Positions 12,401-23,158 of a stretch of DNA of 64,000 nucleotides are shown piece after piece. The notes beneath the pieces are model-generated. The model searched no databases. It was given only the letters and a program-made list of their open reading frames with translations, and was not told the DNA's origin. The stretch lies in contig NC_053392.1 in the NCBI RefSeq assembly GCF_905171765.1, positions 406,824,565-406,888,564 on the forward strand, read 5' to 3'. This DNA comes from Bufo bufo. Its lineage: Eukaryota; Chordata; Amphibia; Anura; Bufonidae. The translations under genes and the position numbers were made by a program. How positions within the stretch are numbered: the first letter of the stretch is position 1; every line of letters begins with the position of its first letter.

Positions 12401-12926
12401 TTAGGGTGTCTACTTTCCGAAATGGGGTCATTTGTGGGTTTTTTCTACTGTCTGGGCATTGTAGAACCTCAGGAAACATGACAGGTACTCAGAAAGTCAG
12501 AGCTGCTTCAAAAAGCGGAAATTCACATTTTTGTACCATAGTTTGTAAACGCTATAACTTTTACCCAAACCATTTTTTTTTTACCCAAACATTTTTTTTT
12601 AATCAAAGACATGTAGAACAATAAATTTAGAGAAAAATTTATATATAGATGTCGTTTTTAAAAAAAAATTTACAACTGAAAGTGAAAAATGTCTTTTTTT
12701 TTGCAAAAATGTTGTTAAATTTTGATTAATAACAAAAAAAGTAAAAATGTCAGCAGCAATGAAATACCACCAAATGAAAGCTCTATTAGTGAGAAGAAAA
12801 GAAGGTAAAATTCATTTGGGTGGTAAGTTGCATGACCGAGCAATAAACGGTGAAAGTAGTGTAGTGCAGATGTGTAAAAAGTGGCCTGGTCATTAAGGGT
12901 GTTTAAGCTAGGGAGGGCTGAGGTGG
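9411..12926. mobile_element. E4: TTAA-target palindrome-chain transposon
   Basis: It begins after TTAA (9407-9410) with CTCCTTTCCGACCGCC and ends in GGGAGGGCTGAGGTGG before TTAA (12927-12930). The left part holds hairpins, including a CCAGCCTGCCAG stem (about 9521-9552) shared with E3 and E5. The right part (10987-12350) is a palindrome chain with centres near 11170, 11555, 11940 and 12310, followed by the same ~550-bp terminal block as E1 and E5. A complete Harbinger-type MITE is nested at 10001-10883. The open frames at 10986-11594 and 11554-12087 are repeat artefacts. Confidence 0.7.
10001..10883. mobile_element. PIF/Harbinger-type MITE nested in E4
   Basis: The terminal inverted repeat GGCCTCTTTCACACGGGCG / CGCCCGTGTGAAAGAGGCC is flanked by TTA on both sides (9998-10000 and 10884-10886). 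The 3-bp TWA target duplication and GG...CC ends fit PIF/Harbinger. The interior is itself a long inverted repeat centred near 10405 (arms about 10150-10620), so the whole element can fold back. No coding capacity. Confidence 0.8.
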
Positions 12927-13202
12927 TTAAAGGGGCGGTCACTGTGAAAGTCACTGTTAAAGGGGTGGTCACTGTGAAAGTCACTGTTAAAGAGGCAGCC
13001 ACTGTGAAAGTCACAGTTAAAGGGGCGGTCACAGTGAATGTCACAGTTAAAGGGGCGGTCACAGTGAATGTCACAGTTAAAGGGGCGGGCACTGTAGAGG
13101 TCACTGTTATGGGGGAAACTGTTGATATTTTTTTTACGACACACGGAAACATAAAATGAAATAGATGAAATATACCCGTGCGAAGCCGGGTCCTTCTGCT
13201 TG
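12927..13202 (+). mobile_element. Helitron (a): last minisatellite units and 3' terminus
   Basis: Six 30-bp units (12927-13110) run into a unique tail that ends with a short hairpin (ACCCG-TGCGAAGC-CGGGT) and CCTTCTGCTTG. The equivalent tails at 18832 and 32799 end in CTAG, the Helitron CTRR terminus, so CTTG here is probably a mutated CTAG. The 5' part of this copy would lie left of the window, dispersed between E1-E4. Confidence 0.75.
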
Positions 13203-13469
13203 TATATATACATAGTTTCAGTCTGTCTGTCTAGACGTTCTTTATGCACGACCAAACGACTGGCCCGATCTTTACCAAATTTGGCACACAGTTACATCAG
13301 GTGTCCTGGAAGGTTTTAGACTGGATTTTAGCGAGATATTCCCAAAAAATTACTAACATTAGCCAATACAAGCCTGCAAGTCTTTCTCTTCAAATCCCAA
13401 CTGCCATAAACACAGTTTTACTTCAGGTTTCCATAACAACCCAGCCATTTTTCTTTACTGCTTAAAGGG

Positions 13470-16014
13470 GCGCGCACTGTGGAGGTCACTGTTTTTAAAG
13501 GGGCGGGCACAGTGGAGGTCACTTTTATTAATGGGGCAGGCTCTATGAAGGTCCCTGTTAAAGGAGCGGACACTGTGAAAGTCATTGTTTAAGGGGTGTT
13601 CACTGTGAAAGGCACTGTTAAAGGGGCGGTTACTGTTAAAGGGGAAGTCACTGTGAAAGTCACTGGTAAAGGGGCGGTCACTGTGAAAGTCACTGTTAAA
13701 GGGACGGTCACTGTGAAAGTCACTGTTAAAGGAGCAGACACTGTGGAAGTCACTGTTAAAGGTGTGGGCACTGTGGAAGTCACTGTTAAAATGCCAGGCA
13801 CTGTGGAAGTCACTGTTAAAGGGGCGGTCACTGTGGAAGTCATTGTTAAAGGAGCAGACACTGTGAAGGTCACTGTTAAAAGTGTGGTCAATGTAAAAGT
13901 GGCCAGCACTGTGGAGGTCACTGTTAAAGGGGTGGGCACTGTTAAAGGGGTGGACACTCTGGAGGTCACTGTTAAAGAGGCAGGAATTGTGCATGTCACT
14001 GTTAAAAATGTGGTCACTGTTAAAGGGGTGGGCACTATGGAGATCAATGTTAAAGGGGCAGACACTGTGAAGGTCACTGTAAAAGGGGCAGGCAGTACGG
14101 AGGTCATTGTTAAAGGGGTAGGCACTGTGGAAGTCACAGTTAAAGGGGCGGGCACTGTGGAGGTCACTGTTAAAGAGGCGGCAACTATGAAGGCTACAGA
14201 TAAAGGGGTGGTCAATGAAAAAGGGGCGGGCACTGTGGAGGTAATTGTCAAAGGGGCTGGCACTGTGGAGGTCAATGTTAAAGGGGCAGACACTGTGGAG
14301 GTCACTGTTAAAGGGGCAGGCAGTGCAGAGGTCACTTTTAAAAGGGCGGGCACTGTGTAAGTCACTGTTAAAGGGGTGGGTACTGTGGAGGTCACTGTTA
14401 AAGGGGCGGCCACTATGAAGGTCACTGTTAAAGGGGCGGTCAATGTTAAAGGGGCAGGCACTGTGGAAGTCACTGTTAAGGGGGCGGGCACCTTGGAAGT
14501 CATTGTTAAAGGGGCGGACACTGTGAAGGTCACTGTTAAAGGGGTGGTCAATGTTAAAGGGGTGGTCACTGTCAAAGGGGCCAGCACTCTGGAGGTCACT
14601 GTTAAAGCGGCAGGCAGTGTTAAAGGGGCAGGCACTGTGGAGGTCACTGTTAAAGGGGAAGGCACTGTGCAGGTCACTGTTAAAGATGCGGTCACTGTTA
14701 AAGGGGCAGGCACTGTGGAGGTCACTGTTAAAGGGGCTGGCACTGTGGAGGTCAATGTTAAAGGGGCAGACACTGTGGAGGTTACAGTTAAAGTGGCGGG
14801 CACTGTGGAGGTCACTGTTAAAGGGGCAGGCAGTGCGAAGGTCACTTTTAAAAGGGCGGGCACTGTGTAAGTCACTGTTAAAGGGGTGGGTACTGTGGAG
14901 GTCACTGTTAAAGGGGCGGCCACTATGAAGGTCACTGTTAAAGGGGCGGTCAATGTTAAAGGGGCAGGCACTGTGGAAGTCACTGTTAAGGGGGCGGGCA
15001 CCTTGGAAGTCATTGTTAAAGGGGCGGACACTGTGAAGGTCACTGTTAAAGGGGTGGTCAATGTTAAAGGGGTGGTCACTGTTAAAGGGGCCAGCACTCT
15101 GGAGGTCACTGTTAAAGCGGCAGGCAGTGTTAAAGGGGCAGGCACTGTGGAGGTCACTGTTAAAGGGGAAGGCACTGTGCAGGTCACTGTTAAAGATGCG
15201 GTCACTGTTAAAGGGGCAGGCACTGTGGAGGTCACTGTTAAAGGGGCTGGCACTGTGGAGGTCAATGTTAAAGGGGCAGACACTGTGGAGGTTACAGTTA
15301 AAGTGGCGGGCACTGTGGAGGTCACTGTTAAAGGGGCAGGCAGTGCGAAGGTCACTTTTAAAAGGGCGGGCACTGTGTAAGTCACTGTTAAAGGGGTGGG
15401 TACTGTGGAGGTCACTGTTAAAGGGGCGGCCACTATGAAGGTCACTGTTAAAGGGGCGGTCAATGTTAAAGGGGCAGGCACTGTGGAAGTCACTGTTAAG
15501 GGGGCGGGCACCTTGGAAGTCATTGTTAAAGGGGCGGACACTGTGAAGGTCACTGTTAAAGGGGTGGTCAATGTTAAAGGGGTGGTCACTGTTAAAGGGG
15601 CCAGCACTCTGGAGGTCACTGTTAAAGCGGCAGGCAGTGTTAAAGGGGCAGGCACTGTGGAGGTCACTGTTAAAGATGCGGTCACTGTTAAAGGGGCAGG
15701 CACTGTGGAGGTCATTGTTAAAGGGGCAGACACTGTGGAGGTTACAGTTAAAGTGGTGGGCAATGTTAAAGGGGCAGGCACTGTGGAAGTCACTGTTAAG
15801 GGGGCGGGCACCTTGGAAGTCATTGTTAAAGGGGCGGACACTGTGGAGGTCACTGTTAAAGGGGAAGGCACTGTGCAGGTCACCGTTAAAGGGGCAGGCA
15901 CTGTGGAATTCACTGTTAATGGGGTGTGCACTGTGGAGTTCAATGTTAAAGGGGCGGCCACGTGGAGGTCAATGTTAAAGTGGCTGCCACTGTGGAGGTC
16001 AATGTTAAAGGGGC
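13470..16014 (+). repeat. Large 30-bp minisatellite with 510-bp higher-order repeat
   Basis: About 85 units of 30 bp (occasionally 21 bp), consensus TTAAAGGGGCGGGCACTG followed by TGGAGGTCACTG. From about 14341 the array is organised in a higher-order repeat of 510 bp (17 x 30): 14376, 14886 and 15396 start near-identical copies with the same rare variants, and the third copy is rearranged after about 15660. Because 30 is a multiple of three, frames stay open on both strands for up to 790 codons. These are not treated as genes. Confidence 0.9.
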
Positions 16015-18640
16015 TATTTAAGAAAGATTTGAGAACCGCACTCTACTGTGTAGCGTTCAGGTGCCAACCAAGGGCTATTAGCAGCCAGTATATATAAAAG
16101 TAAAGTTGAGGCACACAATTTTCACCATTTGCGAATAGGGAATTTATTCATTTGCATGTAATGCTATCATCCATTGGCCCAATCTGTTTCAGATTATGAA
16201 TATTTGCATAAACCGAATATAATAGTAGTCAACATGAGCTAGATTGTAACATGTATAGCAATAGAATTAAGTGCATATAAGGGTATATACATTAGAATGA
16301 GTATCAAAGGTAACAGAGTTTTATAATTGGCAAAAGCCATACATTGAGTTTGGGGTATATAGAGCACATAGAGTACACTGAGTACATATGTAGGACTACT
16401 AGGTATATTAGAGACATATAATGGCCAGATGGCTCATGTTGAGGGACGGTTGAGACGTATGCATATATCCATGCATGCCTGCAAACACGTGCGGGCATGT
16501 ATGGTATATATGTGCATACATTAACCACAGCATCATGGGACAATGTGCGCAGATGTGCCCAGCATCTGTGCACGTCTGCCCATGGTGATCCCCAGGGGCT
16601 CATGGTGGCCCCTGTGGGAAATATGTGCCCCCTGGGAGCCGGGCCCCCTTATAATGTAGGGGCTTGTGCCCCCTTATAATGTAGGGGCTTGTGATGTAGG
16701 GGCTTGTGCCCCCTCATATAATAATGTGCCCCCTCTAGATATGTCTGTCCCTAATATTAATGTATACATGTGTATGGATGTGCCCCAAGCATCCATACGC
16801 ATGTATATTATATATATTCCCCCCCCTCCTACAACTGAAACCAGGTGCATCGGTGTGAATGTGCCCCAAGCATTCACACCGATGCAATCTAGCTAATTGC
16901 ATCAGAATGACCGGACAAGGGTCCGGTCATCCTGATGGATACAAAGAGCTCAGATTCAACAGAATCTGAGCCCTTTGTTGTAATTATCCCCAGCGCCGCT
17001 GGAGATAATTACGCATGATAGAAGAAGGGGAGAAGCCTCTCCTCCTTCTATTATGCGCATTCCGACAGTGCGATTACTATCGCACTGTCCGGAATGCTAG
17101 GTGCAGCAGGTGGGAGATCAAAGGCTTCTCCCGCCTGTCTGCCAGAAGCGTGTCCCCGATGTGAGCACGCGGGCCGGCGCAGTGACGTCATATCGCTGCG
17201 CCGGCCCTCGTGGCTCGGATGGGCGCGCGCGCGCCCCCTGGTGCTTGGGAGTGCGGGCCGCCGGGGATAAATATCCGGCGGCCCCGGCACTCCGGAGTCA
17301 GGATCGGGACCCCCCCTACCTTGGAGCAGAGCGCATCTTGCGCTCTGGGGGAAGCCTGACCGGAGCCCTGCCGCCCCCACCTAAGAGGAGAGCGCATCGC
17401 GCTCAGAAGAGAGCCGGCCGCCCACCCTGACTGAAGAATCATCCCCAGAACGACGAGCATCCCCTAGGCAACGAGCGGAAGGACTAAGTATCCCCCCCAC
17501 TATCCCACCAACGCCATTAACCCCCACTATCCCACCAACGAACCCCCACTCCATTAACCCCCACTAACCTTATACCACCCTCCTATCTACCCTATACCAC
17601 CAACGCTACCCTGCCCTATTCCCCTGTTGTACCCTTGTTTTCCTACTACCCCTGATTCCCTGCCCTGCTGTACCCTAGTACCCCTACTGTCCCTACCACC
17701 CCTGATTAACCCCTGGTGGTTACCCCAGTCCTGGTCACCCCTAGATACCTCACCCCTATTACTGTTTGTGGTCTGCTTACACCCCTGTAAGACCGCCGTT
17801 GACCCTCGTCGTACCCCATAGGGATAGTATAGTACCAGGTGGGTGGGCTGTGAATATACTTGTATGTGTGAATTTTTCTAGTTAGTTTATGGGTGGAATT
17901 TGGGAACGTGTAGTGTAGTTTAGGATTGTATATTTAGTGCTGTATTGCGTGCGTAGTGTATTGTAAGTAATAAATACCGTTATAATTGTACCCTTTGTGT
18001 AGCTTGTACTTGTTAGCGGTAGTGAGTAAGGCGCATGCAGCTAGTGTAGCGATGAGTGTAAAGCATAGCGAAAGTATTGTTATTATATAAAGGTATAAAT
18101 GGGCGGAGTCATCAATAGACGGCTCCTCCCATTTATGAATATTAATTATTGATATTTGCGTAAATATTGGTGATTAATATTCCCCCTTTACAGCTCACGT
18201 CTGTAATGTGATCAATATCAAGTCAAAGTAGTTTCCATGTATCTCAATGCGCTCCCCCCGTGAGCCTCATGATAGTATTGAGGGGAAATTAAACAACCAC
18301 CTGAAGAAAAACGGGTATCTACATTCACTTTTAGCCATACCCCATCCTCATGAACCCTCTCAATATTAATAGTACATAAGATAGCGCATCAGAATAACAT
18401 TACAATTAATAATAGCTTGGGACATTCAGGTATATACTGGCTTGCCACCCATACTGGAGTCTTGTAAGGTAGGTCGATATGTAAATAAAGCGATCTGCAA
18501 AGAAAAAATCTCATTAAAGTTATTTGTACAATGACCAATACCTGTTCAGACGGATGTGGGTAATCTGGGGCGCTGGATGCATGGCGTCTGAATAAAGCGG
18601 CCGCTATTTAAAGATGTACGGGGTGCCTGGAGGTTCCGGT
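16015..18640. mobile_element. E8: unclassified 2.6-kb insertion splitting the Helitron (b) minisatellite
   Basis: Minisatellite sequence stops after GGGGC at about 16014 and resumes at about 18641 with ATGTTAAAGGGGC. CTATTTAA occurs at both ends (16014-16021 and 18603-18610), which may be a target duplication or terminal repeat. The interior holds a hairpin chain (16440-17410), a C-rich stretch (17480-17620) and an AT-rich stretch with further inverted repeats (18085-18180). Frames at 17101-17430 and 17051-17380 overlap on opposite strands across GC-rich hairpins and show no recognisable domain. I cannot name the family. Confidence 0.5.
16440..17410. repeat. Chain of a dozen or so consecutive hairpins in E8
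   Basis: Near-perfect inverted repeats follow one another: GTATGGATG/CATCCATAC (16772-16798) and TGCATCGGTGTGAATG/CATTCACACCGATGCA (16846-16886), both with the loop TGCCCCAAG; then stems on GACCGGAC, AGCTCAGATTC, TAATTATC, AGAAGGGGAG, CATTCCGACAGTGCGAT, GCCGGCGCAG, GGGCCGCCGG and CAGAGCGCA. A similar stem with loop TGCCCAG lies near 16548-16571. Confidence 0.75.
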
Positions 18641-18832
18641 CAAATGTTAAAGGGGCGGCCACTGTGGAGGTCAGTATTAAAGGGGCAGGCACTGTAGTGG
18701 TCATTGTTAAAGGGTCTGGGTATTGTAGAGGTCACTGTTATGGGGGATACTGTCGATATCTTTCAACAACACACAGAAACTTCAAATAAAATAGATGATA
18801 TATACCCATGCAAAGCCGGGTCCTTCTGCTAG
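18641..18832 (+). repeat. Minisatellite island and Helitron (b) 3' tail
   Basis: Three or four 30-bp units (to about 18740), then the conserved Helitron tail: GTTATGGGGGATACTG, an AT-rich stretch, the hairpin, and CTTCTGCTAG ending at 18832. Confidence 0.8.
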
Positions 18833-19244
18833 TATTTTATGTATATAAAAATGAGTTTTTGTCTATCAAGACGTCTGTCTGTCTAGACGTTCTTTGTGCG
18901 CGAACAAACGACTGGACCGATCTTCACCAAATTTGGCACACAGGTACATCTGGTTGTCCGGGAAGGTTTTAGACCGCGTCTCAGCTCTCTAGGACTTACC
19001 GTTCCTGAGATATTCCCCAAAAATGACCTGCATTAGCCAATAGAAGCCAGCAACCCTTTCACTTAAATCCGTACTGCCATTTACACGGTCACATGTCCCT
19101 TATTAGCCAATAGAAGCTCGCAGGTCCTACTCCAAGTTGCCATAACAACTGATCACAGGTTTTAGCAGTTCGCAGGTCCTCAAATATTCAGTCATATTAT
19201 GTATGATGCCACAACTACACTGCTACATGCATGGGGGCAGGGGC

Positions 19245-19410
19245 CACTATTAAACAGACAGGCGCTGTGGAGGTCACTGTTAAAGGGGCGGGCACTGTGG
19301 AGGTCTCTGTTGAAAGGGTGGGCGCTGTGGAAGTCACTGTTAAAGGGACGGCCACTATGGAGGTCACTGTTAAAGGGGCGGGCACTGTGGAGGTCATTGT
19401 TAAAGGGGTG
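19245..19410 (+). repeat. 30-bp minisatellite island in Helitron (c)
   Basis: Five to six units, interrupted at about 19411 by the insertion described next. Confidence 0.85.
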
Positions 19411-19884
19411 CAAGTGAAGTGAAGAAATTCCCACTGTGCAAAAAACAGTCTTTGACGATATAAACTTGATTGAAAAATTCGGCAGGTGGTACAACGCGTT
19501 TCCGGTATGAGCAGTTTGTACCTGATGAAGGGGTGTCTTCTGCCCCGAAACGCGTTGTACCACCTGCCGAATTATTAAATCAAGTTTATATCGTCAAAGA
19601 CAGTTTTTTGCGCCGTGGAAATTTCTTCTCTTCACTTGGACCTATCCGCCTTCTTGGGGATTCCAGGCATCCCTACGTGGAAGTGCGCACACCCCTGGCT
19701 GCATGACCATCTACCTTGGGGGCCTTCTACAACCCCCTTCAAGCCTTCAGTAGGTTTGTGCCTATTGATTGCACAACACATAAAGATGAGCCTCCAATTC
19801 GGAGTATCTTTTGTGTATTTACTTTACTGGACTGTACTACCCTATGGTGCGCCTTTTGTGTTTTTCACAGAGAAACACCGCCTG
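19411..19884 (+). mobile_element. Short insertion with long inverted repeat and hammerhead-like motif
   Basis: The left border is in a minisatellite unit (GTTAAAGGGGTG at about 19410). On the right, GTCATTGTTAA at 19884-19894 looks like minisatellite again. 19415-19640 is an interrupted palindrome; the arms share GGCAGGTGGTACAACGCG and its complement. The apex carries CTGATGA-A-GGGG...CCCC-GAAACGCG (19522-19554). The remaining ~240 bp is unique. No target duplication is clear. I do not recognise the family. Confidence 0.5.
19522..19554 (+). other. Hammerhead-like structured motif, copy 1
   Basis: CTGATGA, one A, then GGGG/CCCC enclosing an unpaired loop, then GAAA and CGCG. CTGANGA...GAAA is the catalytic core of hammerhead ribozymes, and the sequence after GAAA pairs with an 18-nt strand upstream (stem III-like). 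Stem I is poor, and the extra A between core and stem II is not canonical, so activity is doubtful. Confidence 0.45.
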
Positions 19885-20334
19885 TCATTGTTAACCACTA
19901 CAGGACCGCCGTACGCAGGATTGCGTCTTTGCGGCGGCCCTGTTATTCTGGGTGGACACGTCGACGCGTCCTCTCGTGAGACGCAAGATTTCCTGTGAAC
20001 GCGCACAGGCGCGCGCGTTCACAGGAACCGGAGGTAAACTAGCTAATCTATAGCCTGCCAGCGGCGATCGTTCGCTGGCAGGCTGTAGATGCGATTTTTT
20101 TAACCCCTAAAAGGTATATTAGACGCTGTTTTGATAACAGCATCTAATATACCTGCTACCTGGTCCTCTGGTGGTCCCTTTTGCTTGGATTGACCACCAG
20201 AGGACACAGGCAGCTCTGTAATAAGTAGCACCAAACACCACTACACTACACCCCCCCTGTCACTTATTAATCCCTTATTAACCCCTGATGACCCCATATT
20301 AGACTCCCTGATCACCCCCCTGTTATTGATCACC

Positions 20335-21095
20335 CCCCTGTAAGGCTCCATTCAGACATCTGTATGTGTTTTGCGGATCCGATCCATGGATCCGCGGATC
20401 CGCAAAACACATACGGACGTCTGAATGGAGCCTTACAGGGGGGTGATCAATGACATATAGCCCATATAGACTCCCTGATCACACCCCTGTCATTGATCAC
20501 CCCCCTGTAAGGCTGGCTCCATTCAGAGGTCCGTATGTGTTTTGCGGATCCACGGATCCATGGATCGGGTCCGCAAAACACATACGGACGTCTGAATGGA
20601 GCCTTACAGGGGTGTGATCACCCCATATAGACTCCCTAAACACCCCCCTGTCATTGATCACCCCTTTGTAAGGCTGGCTCCATTCAGAGGTCCGTATGTG
20701 TTTTGCGGATCCATGGATCGGATCCGCAAAACACATATGGACGTCTGAATGGAGCCTTACAGGGGTGTGATCAATGACAGGGGGGTGATCACCCCATATA
20801 GACTCCCTGATCACCCCCCTGTCATTGATCATCCCCCTGTAAGGCTCCATTCAGACGTCCGTATGTGTTTTGCGGATCCGATCCATGGATCCGTGGATCC
20901 GCAAAACACATACGGACCTCTGAATGGAGCCTTACAGGGGGGTGATCACCCCATATAGACTTCCTGATCACCCCACTGTCATTGATCACCCCCCTGTAAG
21001 GCTCCATTCAGAGGTCCGTATGTGTTTTGCGGATCCGAGCATGGATCCGTGGATCCGCAAAACACATACGGACCTCTGAATGGAGCCTTACAGGG
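20335..21095. repeat. Five tandem palindromic units in E5 (period about 155-175 bp)
   Basis: Each unit is a near-perfect inverted repeat: AAGGCTCCATTCAGACGTCC ... through GGATCCGATCCATGGATCC ... to the complement of the start. Units begin near 20340, 20510, 20675, 20838 and 20995, joined by CACCCCCCTGTCATTGATC spacers. This mirrors the 191-bp array in E3. Confidence 0.85.
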
Positions 21096-21572
21096 GGGTG
21101 ATCAATGACAGGGTGGTGATCACCCCATATAGACTCCCTGATCAGCCCCCTGTCATTGATCACCCCCCTGTAAGGCTCCATTCAGACATTTTTTTGGCAC
21201 AAGTTAGCGGAAATTGATTTTTTTTTTTTGTTTGTTTTTTGTTTTTTCTTACAAAGTCTCATATTCCACTAACTTGTGACAATAAATAAAATCTCACATG
21301 AACTCACCATACCCCTCACGGAATCCAAATGCGTAAATCTTTTTAGACATTTATATTCCAGACTTCTTCTCATGCTTTACGGCCCCTAAAATGCCAGGGC
21401 AGTATAAATACCCCACATGTGACCCCATTTTGGAAAGAAGACACCTCAAGGTATTTTGTGAGGGGCATGGCGAGTTTATGTAAAATGTTATTTTTTGTCA
21501 CAAGTTAGCGGAAAGGGAGACTTTGTGAGAAAAAAATATATATATCAATTTCCACTAACTTGTGGCAAAAAA

Positions 21573-22853
21573 ATATGGAAGGGGGGTGTTCCTAGGATTA
21601 AGCTTTCAACCCTGCAGAGGCCTAAAACACAAGGTGGATTGGCTGTACCAGATCCCTGGGCCTATTACATTGCGGCACAGCTGCAACATTTTAGAGGATG
21701 GGGAGATGAGGTGCAACTGAATAATGCGAGCCACATAGTTCAATATTTAATAAATCGCACATGCTTGTTGTCGGCTCTGGAAGATTGCTCGTTCCACTCG
21801 AGAGGCACTCAATACCCACTGATAAAGTTGATGCATAGGATATGGTGGAAAACTAGGGAAAAAATGAATGTAGCAGGATATAGCACTCACACATCTATAT
21901 GGCCTAACTATTTATATCCAGAAGTGAACAAGGTCAATGGTGTGCAGCAATGGGAGCAATACGGGTTAGGGAGGATGGCTCAATTATATTCAGATGGGAC
22001 CTTGAAGAGCTTTGAAGTATTAAGAAGGGAATTTAATATCCCACATAAGTATTTCTATGTGTATTTGCAATTAAGGCATGCTATCCATACTCAGGAGAAG
22101 AAGGGGAAGATTCAACAGGCAGCTAGATGCATTATCATGGACTACACAGCAAGATCAGGGACCACCAGTGGGGTGATCTCCATTTACTACAATACACTTA
22201 GGGAGGAAATTGAAAAAGCTAACCCACTGAAACTATATGAGAAGTGGAGTAAGGATATTGAGGATCTCTCTGAGGAGAAATGGAAGGATATTCTCATTGA
22301 TTTACCGAAATTATCAATGAGCGAGTCGTATAGGCTCTCACAGGTATATCTCTTGCACAGAGTTTACAGGACACCTACATTATTGTTCAAAATGGGTTAC
22401 AGGGAGAATGATGTATGCCCACGTTGTAACATGAGTAGTGCAGATTTGATCCATCTTATGTGGAATTGCCCAAGGTTAAGAAGGTATTGGGTGGAGATAG
22501 TGGAACTTATAAGTAAGATTTTTAAAATCAATCTTGAAATCAATCCGCTGACATGTTTGCTCAGCTATGTGACAGTGCCTAGAAACATGCTTAAAAAAAA
22601 AGTGGCTGTCATGAGGGTACTGTATCAAGCAAGAAAGTGTATAGCATTCCACTGGATTGATGAAACAGCTCCTACGAGTCAGGAAGTGGTAGAGAGGGTG
22701 CATACACTGGTCAAATTAGAAGAATACGTTTACTTGAAAAGAAACTCGAGGAAAAAATTTGAGGAAATATGGTCCTCGTGGATTACGTATTATAATTTGT
22801 CAGAAGGAATGTCAGTAGGGTATAAGAGAAGTAGTAGAGATGGAAGTGGATGA
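21573..22853 (+). pseudogene. LINE ORF2 C-terminal fragment (L1 clade)
   Basis: The fragment corresponds to the region after the reverse transcriptase of an L1-type ORF2 protein. The endonuclease and RT domains are missing, so it cannot retrotranspose by itself. Seen directly: an early GGLAVPDPWAYYIAAQLQH segment, which matches the GG-hP...YY-AAQL pattern that follows the RT thumb in L1-clade proteins; a C-terminal zinc-knuckle-like CPRCNMSSADLIHLMWNC (CX2C...HX4C, nucleotides about 22417-22470); and a basic C-terminus. There are about 427 codons to the TGA at 22851-22853. The open frame continues upstream to 21495 only by chance, through E5 sequence, so the ATG at 21495 is not the LINE start. 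L1 versus Tx1 assignment within the clade is uncertain. Confidence 0.8.
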
Positions 22854-23158
22854 GGTGTGAATGGTCAGATGTGGGTAAGTGAAGTGTGATAGGATGTCGA
22901 TACTGATATAATATATGGCTGTTTAATTAGCAGTATAGTGGCTTCGTGAAGCAACGGATTCGTTTAAAAGAAAACGGACTAAGATATTTCCAGATGAACT
23001 TTCCAATTGCAATTGTGGACTGGAAAATGTTATTTGCTGATGGGTGTGCACTTGGGGGGGGGGGGTTGGAGGGGATGGGAGGGGGTGGTAAAGGGGGGGT
23101 TTATATTGTAATTGTATTACAACTTTCTTGAAAAAACAAATAAAAAAGTATCTGAATT
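21573..23158 (+). mobile_element. 5'-truncated L1-clade LINE inserted in E5
   Basis: Palindrome-chain sequence stops in an A-run at about 21572 and resumes at about 23158 with AAAAACTTCTATAAACTC. The insert carries the C-terminal part of a LINE ORF2, a 3' UTR with a G-rich tract (23054-23099), and an A-rich end. 5' truncation and an A-rich 3' end fit target-primed reverse transcription. The target duplication is hidden in A-runs (AAAAAAA). The frame is long and undisturbed, which suggests a fairly recent insertion. Confidence 0.8.

Larger units (their letters stand above)
13203..18832 (+). mobile_element. Helitron (b), complete but interrupted
   Basis: It starts directly at the preceding 3' end. 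The 5' region has the TATATA-rich start, the GTCTGTCTGTCT run and the block ACCAAATTTGGCACACAG that also opens copies (c) and (d). Next come the 2.5-kb minisatellite, a 2.6-kb insertion (about 16015-18640), a few more minisatellite units, and a 3' end with hairpin and CTAG at 18829-18832. There is no Rep/helicase, so it is non-autonomous. Confidence 0.7.

Noticed and set aside
13589..15961. A 790-codon minus-strand open frame (and plus-strand frames of 125-254 codons) in the minisatellite
   Set aside because: A 30-bp unit keeps frames open on both strands. The predicted proteins are pure repeats in several frames, with no start context or conserved domain, and the same happens at 2229-2741, 8899-9528 and 28146-29220.
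17051..17460. Overlapping 90-109-codon frames in GC-rich DNA
   Set aside because: They overlap on opposite strands over hairpins and have no recognisable domain. The high GC content alone explains the absence of stops.
19522..19554. Calling the motif a functional hammerhead ribozyme
   Set aside because: The extra A next to stem II, weak stem I and lack of a convincing cleavage triplet with paired stem I prevent a firm call. It is kept as hammerhead-like.
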